In this document: positions 49,586 through 57,795 of the stretch, one piece after another | Position numbering within the stretch: position 1 is the first letter of the stretch | Layout: each line of letters opens with the position of its first letter | Source of the DNA: DATILI01 sp035476635 | Lineage (GTDB): Bacteria; Pseudomonadota; Gammaproteobacteria; Burkholderiales; Burkholderiaceae_C | Assembly: GCA_035476635.1 (NCBI GenBank) | Contig: DATILI010000168.1 | Location: 163,596-227,595, forward strand | Length of the DNA stretch: 64,000 nt | Reading direction: 5' to 3' | Notes under the pieces: model-generated | Told to the model about the DNA's origin: nothing | Seen by the model: only the letters and a program-made list of their open reading frames with translations | The model's database searches: none | Program-made: the position numbers and the translations under genes

Positions 49586-51325
49586 GTGACTCCACTTTTC
49601 AACAACACCACAACCGCTGACCAGGTTCTGGAGGGTATCGACCTCTCGCACAAGCGCTTTCTGGTGACCGGCGGCAATTCCGGTCTCGGCCAGGAAGCTG
49701 CGCGGGCGCTCGCGCAACGTGGCGCGGCAATCATCCTGACGGCGCGCGACCAGGCGAAGGGGGACGCCGCGGCCGGCCTTATACGTGAACAAGTCCCGGG
49801 TGCCGACATCCACGTGCGAATACTCGACCTCGCTTCGCTGGCCAACGTTCGCGCGTTCACCGATGCCCTGCGAAGAGACGTGTGCACGCTCGACGGCATT
49901 TTGGCCAATGCGGGCATCATGGCCACCGACGAGGCGCGCACCGTGGATGGATTTGAAAGCCAATTCGGCACCAATCACCTCGGGCATTTTGTGATGGTCA
50001 ACCGGCTCGCGGATCTGCTGACTCCCGGCTCGCGCGTCGTGATAATGAGCTCGGGTGCCCATCGCCTGCACGATGTGGATCTGGCCGATCCCAATTTCAA
50101 GTTCAAGCCGTACGACCGGTGGGATGCCTACGGCCAGTCCAAATCGGGCAATGCGCTCTTTGCCCTGGCCTTCGACCGGCGCTGGCAAGGCCGCAACGTC
50201 CGGGCGTTTGCGGTTGCACCCGGGATCATCAAAGACACGAACCTGCACCATCACCTGACGGAAGAGCACTTCCAGGTGCTGCGCTCACGCCAGTTCACGG
50301 GCGCGCTGCCACGCAAGTCGTTGGCCGCGGGCGCAGCGACGCCGGTCTACGCGCTGGTCCACCCTTCGCTGAAAGACCAGGGTGGACGCTTCCTGGAGGA
50401 CTGCAACTTCGCCCGCGTGAATCCCGACACCCGGCAGGCTGAAGGTGTCATTCCGTGGGTCTTGGACGAGGCGCACGCAGAACGGGTCTGGATGCTTTCG
50501 GAAGAGCTGGTGGGAGAAAAGTTTCCGCAGCCCGCCGGGCAGGCTGTCTCCGGGCTCGCAGGCAACCGCTTGCCGCCCAGCAATGCGTTCGACGAACGCG
50601 AGCTGGCGCTGGTGCTGGAAGATGGTGGGCGCGCTGCTGTTCAATTCGGCACTGCCGGACGTTGCCGCTGGACAGGGCTGCCGGGTTTCGACTTGGATGC
50701 ATCCGGGAGCGCTTCCGCTGACGTTGTCGAAGCCGCGCCGGGCGTCTATTTCATCGATCTTCTGCTCGATGGCAGCGAAAAGGAGACGGTGATGATTGCG
50801 CTGGATCTGCGCAGCGGGCGGGCGCTGGTCACCGCCACGGCAATGGGTGAACGCACCTCGCGGCCCGCCGGGCGAGTGAGTCATGCCCTGACCACACGCT
50901 TCAGACAGCGTTTCACGACTGCGACCCTCGACGGCGCGGTCGTGTCGGGCGAGGCGCCGGCGCTGACTCGCGATTTGATCGGGATGCGGGCCCTGTACGT
51001 TTACGGCCCGGACACCGTCTACGAACACGTCTACCTCAGCAGTGACTGGTACGCCTATAACAGCATCAAGGGCATGCGCAGAGGCGACGCGGGCTGCGAT
51101 GAAATCACGGTCCACAAGTTGGCCCATGAGGTCTATGTGCTGGCTTGGCGCGAAATACTCATCGACATCGCAGCCGTCTTCATCTACGACATGAAGGGCC
51201 TGCGGACGACAGGCAAGGCGTGGGGAACGCCGGGAGCCGAGCCCGGCGTGCGCAACATACCCGCGGGTGCCTCCATCCAGATACTGGGGCGAACGTCGTA
51301 TCCAAAGGGCATGGAGCCCGCCTGA
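49586..51325 (+). CDS. SDR-MoaF fusion protein
   Basis: This 579-residue protein joins two units. Residues 1 to about 315 are an extended SDR of the retinol-dehydrogenase/WW-domain oxidoreductase type, with TGGNSGLG at 28-35, LANAGIM, the SSGAHRLH Ser region and YGQSK as catalytic Tyr182 and Lys186. Residues from about 327 (NRLPPSNAF) to the end are a two-domain MoaF-like unit with YEHVYLSSDWY and WREILIDIAAVF. The start is a GTG at 49586 preceded by AAGGA. It is the last gene of the NMT1-type ABC operon. At 38-40 kb homologous units are separate neighbouring genes. Confidence 0.9.
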   Translation: MTPLFNNTTTADQVLEGIDLSHKRFLVTGGNSGLGQEAARALAQRGAAIILTARDQAKGDAAAGLIREQVPGADIHVRILDLASLANVRAFTDALRRDVCTLDGILANAGIMATDEARTVDGFESQFGTNHLGHFVMVNRLADLLTPGSRVVIMSSGAHRLHDVDLADPNFKFKPYDRWDAYGQSKSGNALFALAFDRRWQGRNVRAFAVAPGIIKDTNLHHHLTEEHFQVLRSRQFTGALPRKSLAAGAATPVYALVHPSLKDQGGRFLEDCNFARVNPDTRQAEGVIPWVLDEAHAERVWMLSEELVGEKFPQPAGQAVSGLAGNRLPPSNAFDERELALVLEDGGRAAVQFGTAGRCRWTGLPGFDLDASGSASADVVEAAPGVYFIDLLLDGSEKETVMIALDLRSGRALVTATAMGERTSRPAGRVSHALTTRFRQRFTTATLDGAVVSGEAPALTRDLIGMRALYVYGPDTVYEHVYLSSDWYAYNSIKGMRRGDAGCDEITVHKLAHEVYVLAWREILIDIAAVFIYDMKGLRTTGKAWGTPGAEPGVRNIPAGASIQILGRTSYPKGMEPA

Positions 51326-51442
51326 GGTTTGCTGATGCCGAATGTGGAGCGACCCATCCTCCTTCGACTTTGAGTTGGCTTCCTGCCGCGCAGTCGTTCG
51401 GAGCGGAGGCGGCTCTTGCTTCTCTATCCTTTGCCAGTTCGC

Positions 51443-51802
51443 CTATTGGGCATTGAGCGGCTGGCCAGCCAAACGGGTACGGTTGACCTGGCTTTCCATG
51501 CGGCGCGCGAGATAGGCGGAGCCACTGTCTTCGCCATTCATGGCAGCCACTTCCTCCCGGGCCGCGATGTATTCGGCCTGCACCTGGGCCCGGGTCAGCC
51601 TGCTTTTGAACTCTGTCAGCTGGTTGTACTGGGGCGACCAGGGGCTGACGGCGCCCTGGTAGGGCCGGGCCAGCTCGGCCTGCACTTCAGCACGGCTCTT
51701 GGTGGAGACGAAGGGCGTGGTGTCGATCGTATCGTCGTCGGCGAAGGCGTTGCCCGCGGCGATGGTGGCGGCGACGATGGCGAGGACGAGTTTGCGGTTC
51801 AT
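51443..51802 (-). CDS. DUF4148 domain protein
   Basis: This 119-residue secreted protein has a signal peptide ending NAFAD at about residue 22 and the DUF4148 pattern KSRAEVQAELARPYQGA ... SRLTRAQVQAEYIAAREEVAAMNGEDSGSAYLA. The family is largely restricted to Burkholderiales; its function is unknown. It is a stand-alone gene converging with the SDR-MoaF gene. Confidence 0.9.
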   Translation of the reverse strand: MNRKLVLAIVAATIAAGNAFADDDTIDTTPFVSTKSRAEVQAELARPYQGAVSPWSPQYNQLTEFKSRLTRAQVQAEYIAAREEVAAMNGEDSGSAYLARRMESQVNRTRLAGQPLNAQ

Positions 51803-51903
51803 GATGATTCCAATCCATAGAGTTTCGAGCATCGGCCGGTGCACTTGGCGGTGCATCGCCGACAACCTGACTTTAGGGAAGGGACTTGGCCACGTAAGTG
51901 CGT

Positions 51904-53538
51904 TTACGCACTCAAAAGCGTAGGAACCGCGTAGACCTTCAGTTGAGCGGCCCGGCCCCGCACGGTGATCTCATGCGACGGCCAACTGGTCGGCACCAGC
52001 CCGGCTTCCTGCGCAACACGATCCGACACCACCACCTTGGCGGCATAGGTCTTGGTCAGCTCCTGCAGGCGGCTGGCGGTGTTGACCGCATCGCCCACCG
52101 CCGACAGGGTGCGCGTCTGGCGATAACCGACCGAACCCACCACCGCCATGCCGGCGTGGAGCCCAATGCCGAAATCCAGCTTGCGGGCCTGGCCGAAGTC
52201 GCGTTGCAAGTCGAGGTTCAAGCGCTCCATCCTCCGCTCGATTCCGCCGGCCGCCGTGATGGCCTGACGGCTGGCCTCGCCGATATCGACATCCAGGCCG
52301 AAGATCGCCATGACGCTATCCCCGATGAACTGATTGGGGACACCGCCGGCGTCGCGCACCGCGTCGCCGACGGCGACGAAATACTGATCGAGCACATACG
52401 CCAGGTCGTAGGGCAGATGCCCTTCGGAAACCGTGGTCCAGCGCCGCAAGTCGATGAAGAGGATGGCAACCTCGCGCTCAGCCCCCAGCGCCAGTTCCTC
52501 GAATTGCGGGCGTACGCTGGCAACCGCCAGCAGGGGTGTGACGGCGATGTCGCCGGAAGGCCGGAGCTGGCAGGCGAGCCGCGTATCCGGCCCCGCGCCG
52601 ATTCGCGCGAGGGTATTGCGCTCGCTCTTTTCCATGGGCGGCAGGGATGCCGGCGGGCCGCCGACCCGCACCCGGCAGGTCGAGCAGCGCGCACGGCCTC
52701 CGCATACCGACAGATGCGGGATTCCGTGCAAGCGGCTCGCCTCCAGCACCGAGAAGCCCGCCGGAACATGCACGACACGCCCGGGATAGCTGATCGTGAC
52801 CATGGTCCCCGAACGGCGCCTCTGCCAGTCGCGCCACTGGCGAGCGGCCAAGGTCAGGGCGATCAGCAGCGCCATGGCCAGCAGCAGCACGTCCGCGATG
52901 GAAAACAAGGCGGCTCGTTGGGCTTCGTTCAGCGCGCCAACCGATTGCGCCAGGCGCGGCTGCACGGCAATCTCACGTGCCATTGACACAAAACCGAGAT
53001 GGGCAAGCGTCGGCAGCAGGGTGGCCATAGCGATGAAGTAGGGCTGGAGGCGGCGGTAGGTGGGCCGGTGCCTGAACACGAAGCGCAGGCCCAGGCAACC
53101 GTGGGTCCACGCCACCAGCATCAGCACCAGCTGGACAAGCCCCCAGTCGGCGCGCCAGAGGGAGGAGGCGATGACGGCATACAGATCATCACGCCCATAG
53201 AGTTCATACGCCACGCGCGTGCCGGTGAAATGAGCGGCCAGCAGGAGGGGAATGCTGAACCCCAGGACCAGCCGCAGGAACTCGAGTGGCGGCATGCGCA
53301 AGGTATGCCTTTGGTAAAGCGCCGACAACGCCAGCGCCACGTGCACGAGCAGCGCGCCATAGAACAATGCTGTCGCGGGCGGATTGCGCCAGATCGCAAT
53401 GAAGGCCCTCCGCCCGGCCTCGGCTGTCTCCAGCGACACCAGGCCCGCAGCGTGGTTCAGGAAGTGCGTGACGAGAAACGCCATCAGCACCAGGCCAGAC
53501 GCCGTGCGCAAGCGGCGACTAGAATTTGATGTCAACAA
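51904..53538 (-). CDS. Membrane class III nucleotide cyclase with cytochrome-b-like anchor and [2Fe-2S] domain
   Basis: This protein of 544 residues has three parts. Residues 10-235 form about six membrane helices resembling succinate/fumarate reductase cytochrome b anchors, with His25, His29, His66, His103 and His146 as possible haem ligands. Residues 246-338 are a ferredoxin with Cys279, Cys285, Cys288 and Cys323. Residues 350-535 are a class III cyclase with metal Asp363 and Asp407 and transition-state Asn486 and Arg490. The usual adenine-selecting Lys is replaced by Gln403 and the partner position is Thr477, the latter as in class IIIb. The start is TTG at 53538 or 53535. Related haem-anchored cyclases are known in rhizobia. 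A redox-sensing cAMP synthase is the likely role. Confidence 0.9.
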   Translation of the reverse strand: MLTSNSSRRLRTASGLVLMAFLVTHFLNHAAGLVSLETAEAGRRAFIAIWRNPPATALFYGALLVHVALALSALYQRHTLRMPPLEFLRLVLGFSIPLLLAAHFTGTRVAYELYGRDDLYAVIASSLWRADWGLVQLVLMLVAWTHGCLGLRFVFRHRPTYRRLQPYFIAMATLLPTLAHLGFVSMAREIAVQPRLAQSVGALNEAQRAALFSIADVLLLAMALLIALTLAARQWRDWQRRRSGTMVTISYPGRVVHVPAGFSVLEASRLHGIPHLSVCGGRARCSTCRVRVGGPPASLPPMEKSERNTLARIGAGPDTRLACQLRPSGDIAVTPLLAVASVRPQFEELALGAEREVAILFIDLRRWTTVSEGHLPYDLAYVLDQYFVAVGDAVRDAGGVPNQFIGDSVMAIFGLDVDIGEASRQAITAAGGIERRMERLNLDLQRDFGQARKLDFGIGLHAGMAVVGSVGYRQTRTLSAVGDAVNTASRLQELTKTYAAKVVVSDRVAQEAGLVPTSWPSHEITVRGRAAQLKVYAVPTLLSA

Positions 53539-53543
53539 GTGTT

Positions 53544-54248
53544 ATGTCCACAGAAGTCCAACCTTCCATTCTGGGTCTAAGAGGCATCCAGCTTCTGGAC
53601 GGCCTTTCGACCGAGCGGCTCGAAGCGCTCGCGCGCGAATGCGCCTGGCGCCGCTACGAGCCGGGCCAGCTGATCATCTCGCGCAACGGCCCTGAGCGAG
53701 AGGTGTACCTGATCATCGGCGGGCGCGTTCGCATTACCTTTTATTCCGCGGCCGGCCGCCAAGTGACCTTCCGGGACGAGGAGGCGGGCGCGATTCTCGG
53801 CGATGTCGCGGCAGTGGACGACGGTCCGCGGTCCGCCGACGCGGTGGCGTTGGACGCCGTCCTCATCGCATCGCTGCCGCCAGCCAATTTCAAGCGCCTG
53901 TTGCAGCAGGAGCCGGTGGTGGCGGAGCGGTTCATGCGGCGGCTGACCGGGCTCATCCGGCTGCTGTCGGAACGCGTCATCGAACTGAGCACGCTCGGCG
54001 TCCAGCACCGCATTCACGCGGAGTTGCTGCGGCTGGCCCGCCTGGGCGCGGTCGACGGCAACGTGGCGCGCGTCGCGCCTGCCCCCAAGCACGCCGATAT
54101 CGCCAGCCAGGTCAGCACCTATCGGGAACAGGTGACCCGCGAGATGTCCGCATTGACGAAGGCCGGGCTGTTGGGTAAAGAGCCCGGTGCGCTTCTCATC
54201 ACGGATCTTTCGAGATTGGAGCAATTGGTAGTGGAAAGCCGGACCTGA
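53544..54248 (+). CDS. Crp/Fnr family transcriptional regulator
   Basis: This 234-residue regulator has a cyclic-nucleotide-binding beta-barrel (about 15-130: LSTERLEALARECAWRRYEPGQLIISRNGPEREVYLIIGGRVRI) and a C-terminal winged helix (PKHADIASQVSTYREQVTREMSALTKAGLL). The ATG at 53544 is preferred; ATG 53529 or TTG 53526 would overlap the divergent cyclase coding region. No Cys cluster of the Fnr kind is present. Its head-to-head position with the cyclase suggests it is the cAMP receptor for that enzyme's product, which is inference. Confidence 0.92.
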   Translation: MSTEVQPSILGLRGIQLLDGLSTERLEALARECAWRRYEPGQLIISRNGPEREVYLIIGGRVRITFYSAAGRQVTFRDEEAGAILGDVAAVDDGPRSADAVALDAVLIASLPPANFKRLLQQEPVVAERFMRRLTGLIRLLSERVIELSTLGVQHRIHAELLRLARLGAVDGNVARVAPAPKHADIASQVSTYREQVTREMSALTKAGLLGKEPGALLITDLSRLEQLVVESRT

Positions 54249-54406
54249 TCCCAATCGGCGATGGCGCTGGCTGACGCAACGCATGCTAACCGCGCTGGGC
54301 CTGTGATCGAGAACAACGCGCGTTGCGGAGGACGTGGACACAATGAGCGGGATGGCGATCCGTGCCGGCTGCGCCAGCCCAGGATTCAGTCTTGTCGTTC
54401 GTCACT

Positions 54407-55852
54407 TCAGGGATTGACGTAGCTGGTCTTCACCGAGGTGTAGAACTCCGCCGCATACCGGCCCTGCTCACGCGCCCCGTAGCTCGAACCCTTGCGCCCG
54501 CCGAAGGGCACATGAGGATCCACGCCGGCTGTGGGTGCGTTGACCATGACCATCCCCGCTTGCAGATGGCGCTTGAAATGCGCCGCGTGCTTGAGTGACG
54601 TGGTCACCACGCCGGATGACAGGCCGTAGTCGGTATCGTTGGCCACGGCGAGCGCTTCCTCGGCATCTTTGACGCGAATGACCGTTGCCACCGGGCCGAA
54701 GATTTCCTCGCGGTTGATCCGCATGCGATTGTCGGTCTCGGTGAACAGGGCCGGCTGGAGGTAGAAGCCTGGTTGGCCATCGACGCTGGGCAGCTGCTGT
54801 CCACCGAAGGCCAGGTGGGCGCCCTCCTCCTGGCCAATGGCGATGTAGCGGCAGTCCTGCTCCAACTGCGCCTGATCGACCACAGGCCCGACCATCGTTC
54901 CACTCTTGCGCGCATCACCCACTTTCAGCCCAGCCATCTTCTCGACCATGGCCCCCACGAACCGGTCGTGAATGCCTGCAGTAACGATCAGGCGCGACGA
55001 AGCCGTGCAGCGCTGCCCCGTTGCGTGGAAGGCACCGTTGATGGCGCAGCTCACGGCGATGTCCACATCCGCATCGTCCAGCACCACCAGGGGATTCTTG
55101 CCGCCCATCTCGAGCTGGAACTTCGCCATCGGGCCTTCGCGCGTTATGCAAGCTTGCGCGACTTTGCGGCCGGTGGCCTCGGAGCCCGTGAAGGTTACGG
55201 CCGCTATCCGCGGGTCGTTCAGCAGCGTCTCGCCAATCTCGCGCCCACGCCCCATCACAAGGTTGAATGCGCCAACAGGCCATCCGGAACGGCTCAGGAT
55301 GTCGGCCAGCGCCCAGGCGCTCCCGGGCACCAGTTCGGCGGGCTTGAACACCACCGCATTGCCGTAGGCCAGGGCGGGGGCGATCTTCCAGGCCGGGATC
55401 GCTATCGGAAAGTTCCACGGCGTGATGATTCCCACCACACCCACCGGCTCACGGGTGATCTCCACCGTCATGCCAGGCCGCGTGGAGTTGAGCAGCTCGC
55501 CGGGAATCCGCAGCGTCTCGCCGGCAAAGAACTTGAAGATCTGGCCCGCGCGAATGACCTCGCCCATCGCGTCGCCAAGCGCCTTGCCCTCCTCGCGCGC
55601 CAGCAAGTCGGCAAGTTCCGCCTTGCGCGCAAGGATCTCGGTCCCGGTCGCATCCAGCGCATCGGCCCGCTGTTGGGGTGTCAGCGCCGCGCATTTCGGC
55701 AACGCGGCCTGCGCGGCGGCGATGGCATCCTGGGCTTGTGCCTGGCTCGCGCGCGCGTACAGGCCGATGATGTCGCGTGTGTCGGAGGGGTTGATGTTCT
55801 CGGCGGCACTCGTGCCCTCGACCCATTCACCACCAATGTAGTTGCGTTGCAT
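54407..55852 (-). CDS. NAD(P)-dependent aldehyde dehydrogenase
   Basis: This 481-residue ALDH has PWNFPIAIPAWKIAPALAYGNAVVFKPAELVP, FTGSEATGR, the Glu in QLEMGGKNP, the catalytic Cys in GQRCTASSRL and EIFGPVATVI. It resembles ketoglutarate-semialdehyde or succinate-semialdehyde types. The ATG at 55852 lies 13 bases after the FAH gene. It is the distal gene of the meta-cleavage-like operon. The 158 bases between its end and the Crp-family gene show no identifiable feature. Confidence 0.94.
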   Translation of the reverse strand: MQRNYIGGEWVEGTSAAENINPSDTRDIIGLYARASQAQAQDAIAAAQAALPKCAALTPQQRADALDATGTEILARKAELADLLAREEGKALGDAMGEVIRAGQIFKFFAGETLRIPGELLNSTRPGMTVEITREPVGVVGIITPWNFPIAIPAWKIAPALAYGNAVVFKPAELVPGSAWALADILSRSGWPVGAFNLVMGRGREIGETLLNDPRIAAVTFTGSEATGRKVAQACITREGPMAKFQLEMGGKNPLVVLDDADVDIAVSCAINGAFHATGQRCTASSRLIVTAGIHDRFVGAMVEKMAGLKVGDARKSGTMVGPVVDQAQLEQDCRYIAIGQEEGAHLAFGGQQLPSVDGQPGFYLQPALFTETDNRMRINREEIFGPVATVIRVKDAEEALAVANDTDYGLSSGVVTTSLKHAAHFKRHLQAGMVMVNAPTAGVDPHVPFGGRKGSSYGAREQGRYAAEFYTSVKTSYVNP

Positions 55853-55865
55853 GCGAGGACCTTGT

Positions 55866-56819
55866 TCAGTTGGCTTCGGGCCCGCGCGCCTTGCGCAGGT
55901 TGTCCTTGAAGCGTTCCGGCACGCGCTCATCGAAGCCCAGGGCGACCCGACGCACCTCGGCGCTGTCGGTGGGTTGATGGCCGACCGACAAGGCTGCCGC
56001 TCGCGGTGCGTCGATGGCCACCACGGTGCCGCCGACGCGCCCCAAACCCGTCACCTCGCATTCGACGTAATGGCCGGGGTCCACCGATCGGGAATGGCAA
56101 GGCGTGCCCATCAGGATCACGTCGCCAGCAACGAGCGTGATGTGGCGGGCGATGTCGGCTATGACGTAGTGCGGACCCCAGACCGTCTCTTCGCCGATGT
56201 GCGCTTCCTGCACTACCAGGCCGTTAACGAACGTGCGCAGCGTCTGCTCGAACAGGTTCACACCGCGCACGATCCCCGGGCCGATCGGCAGCAGCGAATC
56301 GGCGCCCTTGACGCGCAGCATCGAGCCTTGGTCGGTATCGCGGAAGTCTTGCAGGCCCATGTCGAGCGCCGGGCAGAAGCCCTCGATGTAGTCCCATGCC
56401 TCATCGGGGGTGACGTTGCGGCAGGTCTTGCCGATCACCACCGCATACTCGCCTTCGTAGTTGAGGTACTTGCAGTCAGCCGGTTTGAGAATCTGTCCGC
56501 CGTGGCCGTTGAGTGCGGTGGGCGGCTTGGTGAAATAGGTAGGCGTCTCGGTGGGCTTGGCCTTGTTGCGCGTTTCGAAGCTGCGCGAGCTGTAGGAGAT
56601 GTGCACCGCGATGATCTTGCTGGGTGCCACCGGCGGCAGATGGGTGACCGATGTCACATCGACGATGCGGCCGTCGTCCAGGCGCAGCTTGCCCTGATCG
56701 GCCCCGTCTTCGATCAGGGTGCCCCACAGCGGGGTGCCGCCGAGCATGATCCGGCGGCGCTCCACGCGCGGGCCGCACATGACAGCTGGCAGGTCTCTCA
56801 AGGGGAATTCGAAGTTCAT
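55866..56819 (-). CDS. Fumarylacetoacetate hydrolase (FAH) family protein
   Basis: This 317-residue protein has the FAH-fold core: KIIAVHISYSSR, then EYAVVIGKTCRNVTPDEAWDYIEGFCPALDMG with acidic metal ligands, and GDVILMGTPCHS near the C-terminus. Members include isomerase/decarboxylases of the homoprotocatechuate pathway (HpaG type). It lies between an extradiol dioxygenase and an ALDH, which supports an isomerase, decarboxylase or hydratase step in a meta-cleavage route. The ATG at 56819 is 13 bases past the dioxygenase stop. Confidence 0.92.
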   Translation of the reverse strand: MNFEFPLRDLPAVMCGPRVERRRIMLGGTPLWGTLIEDGADQGKLRLDDGRIVDVTSVTHLPPVAPSKIIAVHISYSSRSFETRNKAKPTETPTYFTKPPTALNGHGGQILKPADCKYLNYEGEYAVVIGKTCRNVTPDEAWDYIEGFCPALDMGLQDFRDTDQGSMLRVKGADSLLPIGPGIVRGVNLFEQTLRTFVNGLVVQEAHIGEETVWGPHYVIADIARHITLVAGDVILMGTPCHSRSVDPGHYVECEVTGLGRVGGTVVAIDAPRAAALSVGHQPTDSAEVRRVALGFDERVPERFKDNLRKARGPEAN

Positions 56820-56832
56820 GGCGTCCTCAGAA

Positions 56833-57768
56833 TCAAGCCGCTTGCGGCGTTTGCGCGAATTCGCTGGCCGCACCCTGTGCCGAACGTGAGTTCAAGTGCG
56901 GCTGGGTGTCGAACCAAACGTGGATATTGCCCGTGCCCCTGGCGTTTTCGTAGGCCGAGAGCGGCTCGCCGCGGGCGCGGCACTGCGCTCCGCCAAGGGC
57001 GCCCAGCATCTGCAGGTAGTGGGCTCCGAAGGCTTCCCAGGGCTTGCGCCGGTACTCCTCGTCCCAGCGCTCGAGGATCAGGTCATGCCGGCCCTCGCGC
57101 ATGAGCTCGATGGCGCGCTTGTCGCTTTCGATGTTCTCTGGTCGCGAGACGTTGCTTTCGTGAAAGATCCGGGGATGGTTCGGTTTCCAGTCGATGTTGT
57201 TGAACTTGTGGCTCAGCGCGCCGGACGCCAGCAGCACCACACGCAGGTCGCTGCGGCTGATCGCCTCGCCGATCGCCTCGCCCGACTTCAGGAAGTGCGG
57301 CCAGTCGCAGTTCTGGCACGAGCTCACCGTGACCACCGGCGTGTCGGTGATCTCCAGCTGCAGGTGCTTGACCAGGTTGATGGTGGGGTACTGCTTGCCG
57401 AGGTCCGGGTGGCGGATGACACGGTTGTAGCCACCCTGTTCGCGCGATACCGCCTCGATCGCCAGCGCCAATTCGGGATGGCCGCGGTAATCGTAGGGCA
57501 CGCCATGCAGGTACCAGGGCATCTCATCGGAGATGTAGTTCCCCTGGTAGCGCGCCTCGCCGTCCACCAGGTGGTAGCCGGTGGTGAACCAGTGCGAGTC
57601 GAAGATCATCACGACGTCTGGTTTCACCGCCGCGATCTTCTCGCGCAGCTTCGCGTAGCCGGGGATGAGATCCGAGTCCGAACCGGCACCCTGCAACACG
57701 CGAAACTCCTCGCATTGCATGAGGCCCGGGTGATGCGACACGACGGCCGCACCGACGATTTGTCCCAT
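56833..57768 (-). CDS. Class III extradiol ring-cleavage dioxygenase (LigB/HpaD-like)
   Basis: This 311-residue enzyme of the LigB superfamily starts GQIVGAAVVSHHPGLM, with His12 and His13 in the first metal motif, followed by VVMIFDSHWFTTGYHLV with a second His, and LLASGALSHKFN in the C-terminal half. These residues hold ferrous iron and the catalytic base. It cleaves a catechol, possibly homoprotocatechuate or a related ring. It is 27 bases after an ALDH of the semialdehyde type and before an FAH-family gene, a typical meta-cleavage order. Confidence 0.93.
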   Translation of the reverse strand: MGQIVGAAVVSHHPGLMQCEEFRVLQGAGSDSDLIPGYAKLREKIAAVKPDVVMIFDSHWFTTGYHLVDGEARYQGNYISDEMPWYLHGVPYDYRGHPELALAIEAVSREQGGYNRVIRHPDLGKQYPTINLVKHLQLEITDTPVVTVSSCQNCDWPHFLKSGEAIGEAISRSDLRVVLLASGALSHKFNNIDWKPNHPRIFHESNVSRPENIESDKRAIELMREGRHDLILERWDEEYRRKPWEAFGAHYLQMLGALGGAQCRARGEPLSAYENARGTGNIHVWFDTQPHLNSRSAQGAASEFAQTPQAA

Positions 57769-57795
57769 GATGGTGTTTCCTTGATCAAAAAAAGA

